Part shown: in pieces, positions 1-8,647 of the stretch
Position numbering within the stretch: position 1 is the first letter of the stretch
Layout of the letters: each line of letters starts with the position of its first letter
Origin: Streptomyces sp. ICC1
GTDB lineage: Bacteria; Actinomycetota; Actinomycetes; Streptomycetales; Streptomycetaceae
Direction: 5' to 3'
Assembly: GCF_003287935.1 (NCBI RefSeq)
Contig: NZ_CP030287.1
Coordinates: 5,411,022-5,475,021 of the forward strand
DNA length: 64,000 nucleotides
Program-made: the position numbers and the translations under genes
The notes under the pieces: model-generated
What the model saw: the letters and a program-made list of their open reading frames with translations, nothing else
Told to the model about the DNA's origin: nothing
Database searches by the model: none

Positions 1-195
1 ACCACCCTGCGCCCGGTCATCGGCGTCCGGCCGGAGCTGGAGGACCCGCTGCGCCGGGCGCTGGGCCGCTCCTCCCGCCGGCTCGTGGGCCCGGAGCACC
101 TGGCCCCGGTCCGCGGGCCGGTCCGTGGGCCGGGCTCCGGGCTGCCCGGTGGCGCCCCGGCCGGCGCCGGAGCCTCCGCCGGGTCCGCCGGGTGA
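1..195 (+). CDS. C-terminal end of an unidentified protein (cut by window edge)
   Basis: Reading frame 1 is open from the first base to a TGA at 193-195. The 64 visible residues begin TTLRPVIGVRPELEDPLRRA and end in a Gly/Ala/Pro/Ser-rich tail, which looks like a disordered C-terminus. The stop overlaps the GTG of the next gene (GTGA arrangement), so the two are probably translationally coupled in one transcript. I do not recognise the family from this fragment. Confidence 0.6.
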   Translation, partial: TTLRPVIGVRPELEDPLRRALGRSSRRLVGPEHLAPVRGPVRGPGSGLPGGAPAGAGASAGSAG

Positions 196-704
196 ACCCG
201 GCCCTGCCGCTGGCCGCCCTCGGCCTCGTCGACGCGGCCTTCAGCGGCTTCCGCGCCTACGCCGGCCGGGACGCCCGGATCCGCAAGCGGCGCGCCATCA
301 CCCGCGCGTCCCTGCGCGGCCTCGCCGTCGGCGCGGCCCTGCTGCTCGCCCCCGCGCTCACCGCCGGCGGCGTCCTGCTGGCCGCCGACGATCCGGACCG
401 GGCGTACGCGGCCCTCGCCGACGGCGGCGTCGGCTTCCTCCTCCCGCTCGGGGTCCACGCGCTGGCCGTCGCGCTCTCGCTCGCCGCGTACCTCGTCCTG
501 CCGTTCAGGGCCAGCACCCTCGCGACGGTGATCGGCCTCGGGCCGCTGACCCTGGCGCGGCCGCTGGTCGTGGCGGCCGCCTGCGGGGGCGCGCTCCTCG
601 CCGGGGGCGGCTCGGCCTCCCTGCTCGTGGGCGCCGTCGCGGGCGCCGCCGTGCTGTCCGTCGAGCCGTTCGTGCACCGCCGCTGGTACGCGCCTTCGTA
701 CTGA
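192..704 (+). CDS. Small integral membrane protein, function unknown
   Basis: This gene encodes 170 residues and starts at a GTG that overlaps the stop of the preceding gene. About four hydrophobic segments are visible, roughly residues 40-58, 78-98, 102-122 and 125-150, with short Arg-rich ends, so it should sit in the cytoplasmic membrane. The 4-bp overlap points to co-expression with the truncated upstream gene. I see no catalytic motif and do not recognise a family. Codon use is normal for the window. Confidence 0.65.
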   Translation: MNPALPLAALGLVDAAFSGFRAYAGRDARIRKRRAITRASLRGLAVGAALLLAPALTAGGVLLAADDPDRAYAALADGGVGFLLPLGVHALAVALSLAAYLVLPFRASTLATVIGLGPLTLARPLVVAAACGGALLAGGGSASLLVGAVAGAAVLSVEPFVHRRWYAPSY

Positions 705-719
705 GGGCCGCCGCCGGGC

Positions 720-1163
720 TCAGTACGTGCCGGTGAGGTGGGCGAAGACGACCACGTTGCCCCGGTAGCCGGTGCGCGGGGAGAAACCGCCGCCGCAGGT
801 GATGACGCGGAGCTCGGCGCGCGGCGAGGACCCGTAGACGCGGGCGTCCGGGAAGACCTTGGCGTCGTAGACCTCGACCGCGTGGACCGTGAACACGGCC
901 GTACGTCCGTCCGCGCGGGCGACCTCGATCACGGCGCCCCGGCGCAGCGCCCCGAGGTGGTAGAAGACCGCCGGGCCGGTGGCGTCGTCCACGTGCCCGG
1001 CGACGACCGCGGTGCCGGTGGCGCCCGGGGTCGTCCCGTCGCGGTACCAGCCCGCCAGGTCCCGGCGGGCCGGCGGCGGCACCTCGAGGCTGCCGTCGGA
1101 CTGCAGGCCGAGCCCGGTGAGCGGGGCGTCCACCCGGATGGAGGGGATCTTGATGGGGTTCAG
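720..1163 (-). CDS. Class E/F-type sortase domain lacking a normal start and membrane anchor
   Basis: The frame encodes a complete sortase beta-barrel beginning at KIPSIRVDAPLTGLGL. The catalytic triad is present: His in VVAGHVDD (residue 57 counted from a CTG at 1163), Cys in RVITCGGG (123) and Arg in TGYRGN (134). Sortases are extracytoplasmic transpeptidases normally preceded by a signal-anchor helix and a linker. Here the domain begins immediately at the stop codon of the upstream AAE transporter. There is no ATG, GTG or TTG in frame just before the domain; the only candidates are a CTG overlapping the transporter TGA, or GTGs inside the barrel without a ribosome binding site. The frame stays open back through the transporter gene, so expression could require a frameshift fusion. 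Otherwise this is a 5'-truncated remnant. The domain identity is firm; that it is a working gene is not. Confidence 0.6.
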   Translation of the reverse strand: MNPIKIPSIRVDAPLTGLGLQSDGSLEVPPPARRDLAGWYRDGTTPGATGTAVVAGHVDDATGPAVFYHLGALRRGAVIEVARADGRTAVFTVHAVEVYDAKVFPDARVYGSSPRAELRVITCGGGFSPRTGYRGNVVVFAHLTGTY

Positions 1164-2863
1164 TGGGTGAGGATGACGATGACCGCGCCCCAGATCGTCA
1201 GCAGGACGTTGCTGATCGCGTAGGGGATCGTGTAGCCGAGCGTCGGAACCTGCGATTTGGACTGCTCGTTGACCGCGCCGATCGCGGCCGTGGTGGTCTG
1301 GCCGCCCGCGAGCACGCCCATCAGGATCGGGAACCTGATCTTCTGGACGTGATGGCCGACGAAGAAGCCGACCAGCAGCGGGATCAGCGTGGCGATGGCG
1401 CCGAAGAGCAGCAGCCCCCAGCCGGCGGTGGCCAGCCCGCTGGTGAAGCTGGGCCCGGCGTTGATGCCGACGACCGCGACGAAGAGGCAGAGCCCGAGGG
1501 TGTCCATGAACCACTGCGCGCCGGGCGGGACGTTGCCGTACGTCGGGTACTTGCCGCGGATCCAGCCGAAGACCAGGCCCATGATGAGCGCACCGCCCGA
1601 GGTCGACAGCGAGATCGGGACCCCGCCCGCGGTGAGCGCCGGGATGCCCAGGCAGCCGCCGAGGAAGATGCCGAGGCCCACCCAGATCATGTCGGTGGCG
1701 AAGCTGGTGGGCACCGGCTTGCCGATGGCCTTGCCGGCCGGGTCGACGAGCCGCTTGGGGCCGGACAGGATCAGCGTGTCGCCGCGCTCCACCGGGGTGG
1801 AGAGCCGGTAGGGGAACTCCGTTCCGGAGCGGAAGAGTTTGTCGATGTAGACCCCGACCATGAAGGGCTCGGCGCGCAGTTCGGCGATGGTCTTGCCCAT
1901 CTGCGCCTTCTCCGAGGCGACCACGTGCAGCGTCTCGGTCTGGTAGCCGAGGAGTTCGACGTCGTCGGTCTCGGGTCCGATGTGGGTGCGGGCGTCGAAG
2001 TCGACGAGGGATCCGCGCAGGGCGCTGACGGCGACGACGTCGCCCGCGAGCAGCGCGGTCTGCTGGGTGTGGTCGAGGATCTTCCCGTCCCGGCGGATCC
2101 GGGTGAGGTAGATGCGGTGGCCCAGCGCCTTCTGCTGGTTCTCGAAGTCGTCGATGGTCCGCCCGACGAGATCGGGCCGCTGGATGGTGTAGGCCCTCAG
2201 GACGATCTCGTAATAGCCCTCGTGCAGGTCGGGGTTGTCGCTGGGCGCGTCCATCTCCTTGGCGATCTGGGCGCTCTCGGCCGCCAGGTTCCGCCGGTAG
2301 AGCCGGGGCAGCACGTTGGCCAGGAGCATCGCGCAGAGGATGGTGCCGAGCGGGTAGGTGACCGCGTAGCCGACGGCGACGAGGTTCTCCTGCTCCTTCA
2401 TCTGGTCGGGCGAGAGGCCCGGCAGGTTCCCGATGGCGTCCTGGGCCACGCCGATGACGGCGGACTGGGTGAGCGCGCCGCCCAGCAGACCGGCGCTGAG
2501 CCCCGGCCCGTAGCCGAGCAGCGTGGCGAACCCCCAGGAGACCAGCAGGCCCGTGACGCAGACGATGACCGCGTTGAGGACCTGCGGGAGGCCGTCCTTC
2601 TTCAGTCCGCGGAAGAACTGCGGGCCGACCTTGTAGCCGAGGGCGAAGAGGAACATCGTGAAGAAGAGGTTCTTCACGGTCCCGTCGATGGTGATCTTGA
2701 ACTGTGCGCCGAGGACGAGGCCGGCGATGAGGCAGCCGGTGACGGCGCCCAGCCCGATGGCCTTCCAGCGCAGCTTCCCGACGAGGAAGCCGAGCGCGAC
2801 GGTGATGAAGACCAGGAGTTCGGGATGCGGCTGGAAGATGTTCCTGTTCAGGAAATCGATCAT
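1160..2863 (-). CDS. AAE-family (aspartate:alanine exchanger type) transporter, copy 1
   Basis: This 567-residue polytopic membrane protein has the layout of the AAE family. An N-terminal block of about five helices (residues 1-170) is followed by a soluble region with two RCK_C/TrkA_C-like domains (about 200-380) and a second helical block with the repeated signature GGALIMGLVFGW. The C-terminus ends in a helix (SNVLLTIWGAVIVILTH). The family exchanges amino or dicarboxylic acids across the cytoplasmic membrane; the substrate here is unknown. The start is an ATG; no strong ribosome binding site is visible. Length matches the neighbouring copy (561 residues), so the protein is full length. 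Its stop directly abuts the sortase domain downstream. Confidence 0.85.
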   Translation of the reverse strand: MIDFLNRNIFQPHPELLVFITVALGFLVGKLRWKAIGLGAVTGCLIAGLVLGAQFKITIDGTVKNLFFTMFLFALGYKVGPQFFRGLKKDGLPQVLNAVIVCVTGLLVSWGFATLLGYGPGLSAGLLGGALTQSAVIGVAQDAIGNLPGLSPDQMKEQENLVAVGYAVTYPLGTILCAMLLANVLPRLYRRNLAAESAQIAKEMDAPSDNPDLHEGYYEIVLRAYTIQRPDLVGRTIDDFENQQKALGHRIYLTRIRRDGKILDHTQQTALLAGDVVAVSALRGSLVDFDARTHIGPETDDVELLGYQTETLHVVASEKAQMGKTIAELRAEPFMVGVYIDKLFRSGTEFPYRLSTPVERGDTLILSGPKRLVDPAGKAIGKPVPTSFATDMIWVGLGIFLGGCLGIPALTAGGVPISLSTSGGALIMGLVFGWIRGKYPTYGNVPPGAQWFMDTLGLCLFVAVVGINAGPSFTSGLATAGWGLLLFGAIATLIPLLVGFFVGHHVQKIRFPILMGVLAGGQTTTAAIGAVNEQSKSQVPTLGYTIPYAISNVLLTIWGAVIVILTH

Positions 2864-2886
2864 GTGCGGACGCCGTCCAGGTCGAG

Positions 2887-2946
2887 GGGGCGGGTACGAG
2901 TACGGGTACGCGTACGCGTGCAGGCACGGGTACGGGTACGGAGGGG
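2887..2946. repeat. Degenerate GGGTAC/GCGTAC hexanucleotide tract
   Basis: A run of imperfect 6-bp units (mostly GGGTAC, with GAGTAC and GCGTAC variants) fills most of the 115-bp gap between the two AAE transporter genes. It is the first of several similar period-6 tracts at gene ends in this window. It could arise by replication slippage. No function is evident. Confidence 0.8.
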
Positions 2947-2978
2947 AACGGGGCTACGCGTCGGGAGGATGGGCGCCG

Positions 2979-4664
2979 TCAGGCGCCGAGGACACCGACG
3001 AGGATCGGCCCCGTCAGTGGGAGCAGGAAGTTCGACAGGGCGTAGGTGATCGTGTAGCCGAGCATCGGCACCGAGCTCTGGGCCACCTGCGTGATCGAGG
3101 TGATGGCCGGCGTGGAGCACTGCTGCCCGGCGATGGCGCCGATCAGCAGCGGCTTCTCGATCTTCAGGAGCTTGCGTCCGACGAACAGCGAGATCGTGGC
3201 CGGTACGAGGACCATGGCGATCCCCGCGAACGGCAGCAGGGCCCCGTACTCCTTGAGCAGCGGCCAGGCCTGCGGTCCCGAGGTCAGCCCGGTGCAGGCG
3301 ATGAAGACCGCGAGCCCCATGTCCTTGATGGTGGTGGCGGCTTGCGGCGGGAAGGCGCCGAAGGTCTGCCGGCGGGAGCGGAACCAGCCGAAGAGCAGGC
3401 CCGAGATCAGGCAGCCGCCGCCGGTGCCGAGCGAGAGCGGTACCCCGCCGAGGCGGACCACGATCTGGCCGATGAGCGAGCCGAGCGCGATGCCGAGACC
3501 GAGGTAGATGAAGTCGGTGGCGTCGTTCTTGGCCACCGTGCCGATCTTCTCGACGATCCGGTTCAGGCCCGAGCGGGCGCCCACGAGGGTGACGACATCA
3601 CCGCGCTCGACGACGGTCTCCGGGTTGGCGGGCAGGTGCTGCTCGCCGCGGAGCACGTCGGTCACGTACACGCCGCTGCGGCCGAACTCCGCGTGGGTGG
3701 CCCGGATCTGCTCCAGCGACTTGCCGGCGACCGCCCGGTCGGTGACCGCGACCTGCCGGGTGGCGAGCGGGGTGTCCACGCCGGGGATTCCGGGGGTCTC
3801 CGGACCGATGGCCCGGCCGGCGGCGATGGCCTCGGAGCGCCGGCCGACGACGAGGACGAGGTCGGAGAGGGTGAGGACGAGGTCGGGGGCGGGGGTCAGG
3901 TCCTTGGATCCGCGCCGGACGGCCTCCACGGTGACCCCGCCGCCGAAGGCCGCTTCGAGGTTCCCGACGGTGCGGCCGTCGGCGAGGGTGACCAGGTGGG
4001 TGCGCCCGACCAGGCCGGGCAGCGCCTCGCGCTCGTCGCTCTCCAGACCGCCGCCGGCGCCGCCGCCGCGCATCTTCTCCCACAGTGCGCGCGAGGCGTC
4101 CTGCAGGTTGATCCGGAGCATCATCGGCATGATCTGGCTGGTGTAGATGACGATGGTGACGAGGCCGAAGAGGTAGCAGACCGTGTACGCGGTGGCCACG
4201 TGGCCCTGGTAGGTGGCGATCTGCTCCGCCGTCAGGTCGGGCAGCTTGCCGATCGCCTCGGTGGCGGTGCCGACGACGGCGGACTCGGTGGCCGCGCCGG
4301 CGAGGATGCCGGAGGCGGTGCCGACGTCGAGGTCGAAGGCCTTGGCGAGCAGGTAGGCCAGGCAGAGCACGCTGACGAGCTCGATGAAGCAGAGCGCGAA
4401 GAAGCGCATGCTCTTGCGGTTGAGGTTGGCGAAGAACTGCGGTCCGGCCATGTAGCCGAGGGCGAAGATGAAGAGTGCGAAGAAGATCGTCTTCACATCG
4501 GCGTCGATCTCGATCTTGGCCCAGGCGCCGAGCAGCAGCGAGACGATCAGCGTGCCGCAGATGCCGCCGAGGGTGATCGGGCCGACGCGTATCTTGCCGA
4601 CGAGGTAGCCGACCGCGAGGCAGAGGAACAGGGCGAGTTCGGGGTGGTCACGCAGCACACCCAT
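2979..4664 (-). CDS. AAE-family transporter, copy 2
   Basis: This 561-residue paralogue of the next gene downstream has the same order: an N-terminal helical block, two central RCK_C-like regulatory domains (about residues 195-375), and a C-terminal helical block with GGGCLISGLLFGWFRSRR. The tandem pair reads in the same direction with a 115-bp gap filled by a hexanucleotide repeat. The two may form separate antiporters or a hetero-oligomer; the substrate cannot be told. The start is an ATG with AAGGGCGG about 13 bp upstream. Confidence 0.85.
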   Translation of the reverse strand: MGVLRDHPELALFLCLAVGYLVGKIRVGPITLGGICGTLIVSLLLGAWAKIEIDADVKTIFFALFIFALGYMAGPQFFANLNRKSMRFFALCFIELVSVLCLAYLLAKAFDLDVGTASGILAGAATESAVVGTATEAIGKLPDLTAEQIATYQGHVATAYTVCYLFGLVTIVIYTSQIMPMMLRINLQDASRALWEKMRGGGAGGGLESDEREALPGLVGRTHLVTLADGRTVGNLEAAFGGGVTVEAVRRGSKDLTPAPDLVLTLSDLVLVVGRRSEAIAAGRAIGPETPGIPGVDTPLATRQVAVTDRAVAGKSLEQIRATHAEFGRSGVYVTDVLRGEQHLPANPETVVERGDVVTLVGARSGLNRIVEKIGTVAKNDATDFIYLGLGIALGSLIGQIVVRLGGVPLSLGTGGGCLISGLLFGWFRSRRQTFGAFPPQAATTIKDMGLAVFIACTGLTSGPQAWPLLKEYGALLPFAGIAMVLVPATISLFVGRKLLKIEKPLLIGAIAGQQCSTPAITSITQVAQSSVPMLGYTITYALSNFLLPLTGPILVGVLGA

Positions 4665-4729
4665 GGGCGGTCAGCCGCCCTTGCCGGGCGAGGGAATTGG
4701 TTCGGCGTTTGTCCGCATCACCCCACCCT

Positions 4730-4761
4730 TGTCCGGCGGGCGGCGACCCGCCCACCGGACA
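4730..4761. terminator. Probable intrinsic terminator after the acyl-CoA ligase
   Basis: An inverted repeat with arms TGTCCGG and CCGGACA, extended inward by GGGCGG/CCGCCC-type pairing with one mismatch, lies 13 bp past the ligase stop. It is well placed to end ligase transcription before the AAE genes. Confidence 0.55.
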
Positions 4762-4773
4762 GGGCCGTACGGG

Positions 4774-6601
4774 TTACTCCGTACCGTCGCCCGGCTCGTC
4801 GTACAGCCCGTCGATCAGGGCCCCGTACTTCTCCCGGACCACGCGCCGGCGCAGCTTCAGCGAGGGGGTCAGCTCCCCCGACTCCGGGCCCCACTCCTCG
4901 GTCAGCAGCCGGTAGCGCTTGATCTGCTCGGTGCGGTTGAGCCGCGCGTTGGCGGCCTCGACGGCGCGGGCGACCTCCTCCCGCACGGCCGGGTGCGCGG
5001 CGAGGTCGGCGAGGCCGGCGGGCCCGGCCGCCTCGATGCCGCGGGCCGCCGCCCACGCCGGGGCCAGCTCCGGGTCCAGGACGAGGAGGGCGACGAGGTA
5101 GGAGCGGCCGTCGCCGTGCACCAGCGCCTGCCCGATCAGCGGGTGCTCCTTGACGGTGTTCTCCACCAGGGCCGGTGAGACGTTCTTGCCGTTCGAGGTG
5201 ATGATCAGCTCCTTCTTGCGGTCGGTCAGCCAGAGGAACCCGTCCTCGTCGAGCCGGCCGACGTCCCCGGTCGGGAACCAGCCCTCCCCGTCGGAGGCGC
5301 TCTCCACCGTCCCGTCCGGGAGCATGTAGCCGCCGAAGACCGTCTCCCCGCGCGTGAAGATCTCGCCGTCGTCGGCGAGCCTCAGCTCCAGCCCTTCGAT
5401 CGGGCGGCCCACCGAGCCCAGCCGGAAGCCGTCCGGGCTGTTGACCGTGCACACGCCCCCGGTCTCCGTGAGCCCCCAGGCGTCCATGATGGTGATCCCC
5501 CAGCCCGCCCAGAAGCGGACCACGTCGATCGGCATCGGCGCGGTGGCGCTCGCCGTCCAGACGAGCCGGTCCAGTCCGGCCAGGATGAGCAGCGGGTCCA
5601 GCACCCGCTCCTTCGCGGAGGCGTACGAGGCTTCGAGCGCCGCCGGGACCTCCTGCCCGCGCTCGCGGTGGCCGGCGCGGGCCCGCGCCAGGTCGTTCGC
5701 GGCTTCGATGGCGAGCCGCTGCTCCTCGGGGAGGCGCCCGAGCACCGCCCGTACGGAGGCGGCCAGCTTCTCCCACACCCGGGGGACGCCGAAGAACTGC
5801 ACCGGGTGCAGCTCGCGCACGGCCACCGAGACGGCGGCCGGGTCGGCGCACAGGCGGACGTGGGCGGCCCGCAGCAGCGGCAGGTAGATGCCGAGGATCC
5901 GTTCGGCGATGTGCGCGAAGGGGAGGTAGCAGATGTGCTCGACGTGCTCGGGCAGCTCGATGTGCCGGTCGAGCCGGACGGCCTGGAGCATGATGTTGCG
6001 GTGGGTGAGGCGGACGGCCTTGGGGTCGCCGGTGGTGCCCGAGGTGTAGACGACGGTCAGCGGGTCCTCGGGGCGCGTCTCCCGCCAGGCCTTCTCGAAG
6101 GCGTCGGGCCGGTGGAGGCGGGCCCCGCTCGCGTGCAGGGAGCCGTAGGTCCGGTGCGGGCCCGCTTCCGAGGCCTCGGCCACGACCAGCCGCTCCAGCG
6201 GGACCCCGGGGTCGGCCAGCAGCGGCTCCCACCGGGCCAGTTCCCGGGCGCCCTCGACCACGGCGAGCCTGGCCCGGCTGTGGCGGGCTATGTGGGCCAC
6301 CTGCTCGGGCGCGGAGGTCCCGTACACGGTGACGGGGACGGCGCCGAGGTGGACGAGCGCGAGGTCGGTGAGCCAGTGCTCGGGGCGGTTCCCCATCATC
6401 AGCAGCACGTGCTCGCCGCGCTCGACGCCGAGGGCGGCGTAGCCGGAGGCGAGGACGGACACCTTGCGGCGCACGTCCGACCAGCTGAGGGTGGACCAGC
6501 CGTCACCCTCGCGCCACGACAGGGCGGGCAGATCACCGTGCTCGGCGGCGTTGCGCGCCAGCAGCTCGGGCAGGACGAGCTCTTCGGGAGGTGAGGGCAG
6601 T
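4774..6601 (-). pseudogene. Long-chain fatty acyl-CoA ligase, 5' end removed by transposon insertion (main fragment)
   Basis: This is an AMP-forming acyl-CoA synthetase (ANL superfamily), which activates fatty acids with ATP and CoA. Visible motifs are the P-loop-like VVYTSGTTGDPKAV, the adenylate motif GLTETGG, GWFPTGDVGRLDEDG and the C-terminal NGKNVSPALVEN. The frame is open and homologous to position 6601, where Tn7-like element DNA begins. Removing the element and one GCAGT copy rejoins it to a normal start (MPTKLR) at 15124, giving a 614-residue protein. In the interrupted allele the only standard start before the core is a GTG at 6474, which would lose 48 residues including the N-terminal helix. 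The native promoter is now 8.5 kb away. It is probably inactive or weakly expressed, though the catalytic core is undamaged. Confidence 0.85.
6597..6601. repeat. Target site duplication GCAGT (left copy)
   Basis: GCAGT immediately outside the left terminal TGTGACC is repeated immediately outside the right terminus at 15103-15107. A 5-bp duplication is the hallmark of Tn7/Tn5053-type transposition. Confidence 0.9.
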
Positions 6602-6703
6602 TGTGACCGTTCGCGATAGTTGGCGGATGCGTGGAGGCATTGGCGCTGGTCGCTCGCCAGCTGTTCAACGTAGTTGGCGGAGCCTGTTCCCGATAGTTGG
6701 CAA
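6602..6703. repeat. Left transposon end with three TnsB-type sites
   Basis: The terminal inverted repeat covers 6602-6629. The motif TTCGCGATAGTTGGCGG at 6610-6626 recurs as TTCAACGTAGTTGGCGG at 6664-6680 and TTCCCGATAGTTGGCAA at 6687-6703. The last copy stops 10 bp before the tniQ stop codon, so the end is compact and non-coding. Confidence 0.88.
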
Positions 6704-6712
6704 TTCCGGGGC

Positions 6713-8647
6713 TTAGCTGCTCACGGAGCGTCGCTGCTGGTGCCGTCTCTCCCACGAGGCGAGGTTTCTGTGGGCTGCCTGCCGTAGGAGGTCAGCCACC
6801 GCCTTCCAGGTGCGATCGGGTGGGCAGGAGAGGCGTTGGATGATCTTGGAGTCCTGTTGCGTGAACGTCCGACCCTCGGGCGAGTGAGGCGGCAGGAAGC
6901 ATGGGGCGAGTTTCCATTCACTGCCCGTGAGGAGTGACCAGACGAACGCGGAGGAGCACTCGCGGAACTGGTCGTCTGACCGAACGATCCTCGTGGTGGG
7001 GACGGTGCGGCAGATCTTGTTCCAGGTAGCGGTGGAGAGGTTCCAGGGCTGGAAGGACTCGCGGCGCTGCCTGTAGTCGACCTGCTGAGGCAGAGCGGCG
7101 ATGTGTTCGGCGAGCTGTTCAAGGGCGCCGGCCAGGTCGTAGGGCTTCTTCTGGAAGATCAAACGGAGGGGATGTAGCGGGGCGGGGAACGGGCCGAGCC
7201 AGTTGGTGGGGATGCCGAGGAACCGGGCGGCTTCGTCCATGCGCATGCCGGTGACAGCTTGGACGAGTTGAACCGCGACTGCTCTTCGCAGCCCATTGGT
7301 CTGCGGTGATCGTGGCAGGAACTTCGGACGGGAGGCCTGGCTGAGGAGGGTGAACCACTCGTCAGGGAGGTGCTGAGGGATGTTCTCGGCCTGGTAGCCA
7401 CGTGCGCGGACGGGGATGACGCAAGCGGTCCGATCGGCTTGATCGGACGAGCCGGGAGGATGTTGCGCGGGGAAGCGCCGTCTGAAGGCGTTGTCGATCT
7501 CGTGCCGGATCAAGGGGGAAGCGTCGCGTTGCAGGGTGACCCATGTTGCGCCCCAGCGGCGATCGGGGGTCTCCGGTGCGTGCTCAAGCAGGGAGGTCAG
7601 GGTCTCTCGCAGTTGGTGGACGGGTTGCCGGAGGTGGGTGTGAGCGATGGTGAGCAACGCGGCCGTGGCCGCTGAGGATCTCGGTTCGGTGCTCCAGAGG
7701 CTGGGGTGGCGGCTCCCTCGGTGGGGTGGTTTGCCGCCAACGGATTCGGCTGCCTGCTGCTGGGCGGCGTGCTGCTCGTCAAGGGCTGCCGTCAGCACGT
7801 GGGGAAGGTGGGTCGCGTCTGCAGTGTGTGGCCAGGTCGCGTTGACGATCGAGGCCATGACCTGCAGGTCCGCGAACCTATGGAAGGCGGTCTGGGGAGT
7901 CGCGGACGGGCTGAGCCAGTCGAGGATCGTGCGCTGCAAGCCGTCCAGTTCAGGGCTGAGGCGGATCTGGTTGAGGCCGCTGCCGTCGTCGAGCCGGTGA
8001 CCACAGAATGCTCTCCCGGCGCTTGTGCTGATGCTGCTGTTGCGGCATTGAAGTGGGTGGAGGCCTGCTGTCGATGGAGACGGAACGAGTTTGAGACGGC
8101 CCTCGGGGTGCCGGCTCTGGGCAGCATGCTGGCAGGCAGGGCATGTGTCTTGGAGCAGGACCTGGTGTTCCAGGCATGCGAAGACGACGGGCAAGTGCCA
8201 GAGCAATCGCCAGGCACCTCCGTGTCGTTCCTGGATCACTGATCCGTCGCCCTTGAGGCAGGCCGGGCAGTAGCGAGTGGAACCGACGAGGAGCCAGGAA
8301 GGGAAGACGTTCCGGGCGCGGGGCGGGTCGTTCGGTTGTCGTGTGAGGGCTTCGGCGACGGGGGGATAGCGGCCGAGATAGGGCAGGAGTGTGAGCCGTT
8401 CGACGGTCGCGGTAGGCATGCGGGTCGCGTGCGCGAACGCGGACGCCCCAGGGGGCTCCATCATGAGCAGGTGGCGGACGGGCGACATTCCGCCTGTGAC
8501 GCGGTAGGGGGTCAGGCCCGTGCGCCACGTGACGTTGCTGGGCGCGACGTGCAGTCGATGGGACAGCCGCAGGATGAACCCGGCCATGCTCTCTCCCGGC
8601 AGTGGGATCAGGCTGCGGGGCATGGGTTCGGCGGGCGGTCGCTGCAT
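6713..8647 (-). CDS. tniQ: TniQ/TnsD-family target-selection protein
   Basis: The product is 644 residues from the ATG used here; a TTG one codon earlier is also possible. The N-terminus (PRSLIPLPGESMAGFILRLS) is the classic TniQ opening. It is followed by a zinc-ribbon region with CPAC near residue 110, a second Cys/His group (ACLEHQ, then CPAC) and CRN...CGH further on. At this size it is nearer TnsD than the short TniQ proteins, and TnsD-type proteins bind a specific chromosomal target. It probably recruits TnsC to the insertion site, which here was codon 8 of a ligase gene. The start overlaps the tnsC stop (TGATG), so it is translationally coupled and last in the operon. Confidence 0.88.
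   Translation of the reverse strand: MQRPPAEPMPRSLIPLPGESMAGFILRLSHRLHVAPSNVTWRTGLTPYRVTGGMSPVRHLLMMEPPGASAFAHATRMPTATVERLTLLPYLGRYPPVAEALTRQPNDPPRARNVFPSWLLVGSTRYCPACLKGDGSVIQERHGGAWRLLWHLPVVFACLEHQVLLQDTCPACQHAAQSRHPEGRLKLVPSPSTAGLHPLQCRNSSISTSAGRAFCGHRLDDGSGLNQIRLSPELDGLQRTILDWLSPSATPQTAFHRFADLQVMASIVNATWPHTADATHLPHVLTAALDEQHAAQQQAAESVGGKPPHRGSRHPSLWSTEPRSSAATAALLTIAHTHLRQPVHQLRETLTSLLEHAPETPDRRWGATWVTLQRDASPLIRHEIDNAFRRRFPAQHPPGSSDQADRTACVIPVRARGYQAENIPQHLPDEWFTLLSQASRPKFLPRSPQTNGLRRAVAVQLVQAVTGMRMDEAARFLGIPTNWLGPFPAPLHPLRLIFQKKPYDLAGALEQLAEHIAALPQQVDYRQRRESFQPWNLSTATWNKICRTVPTTRIVRSDDQFRECSSAFVWSLLTGSEWKLAPCFLPPHSPEGRTFTQQDSKIIQRLSCPPDRTWKAVADLLRQAAHRNLASWERRHQQRRSVSS

Noticed and set aside
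6399..6755. Frame bridging the transposon end and the ligase remnant
   Set aside because: It is out of frame with both the ligase and tniQ and has Ser/Pro/Ala-rich shadow composition, so it is not a fusion gene.
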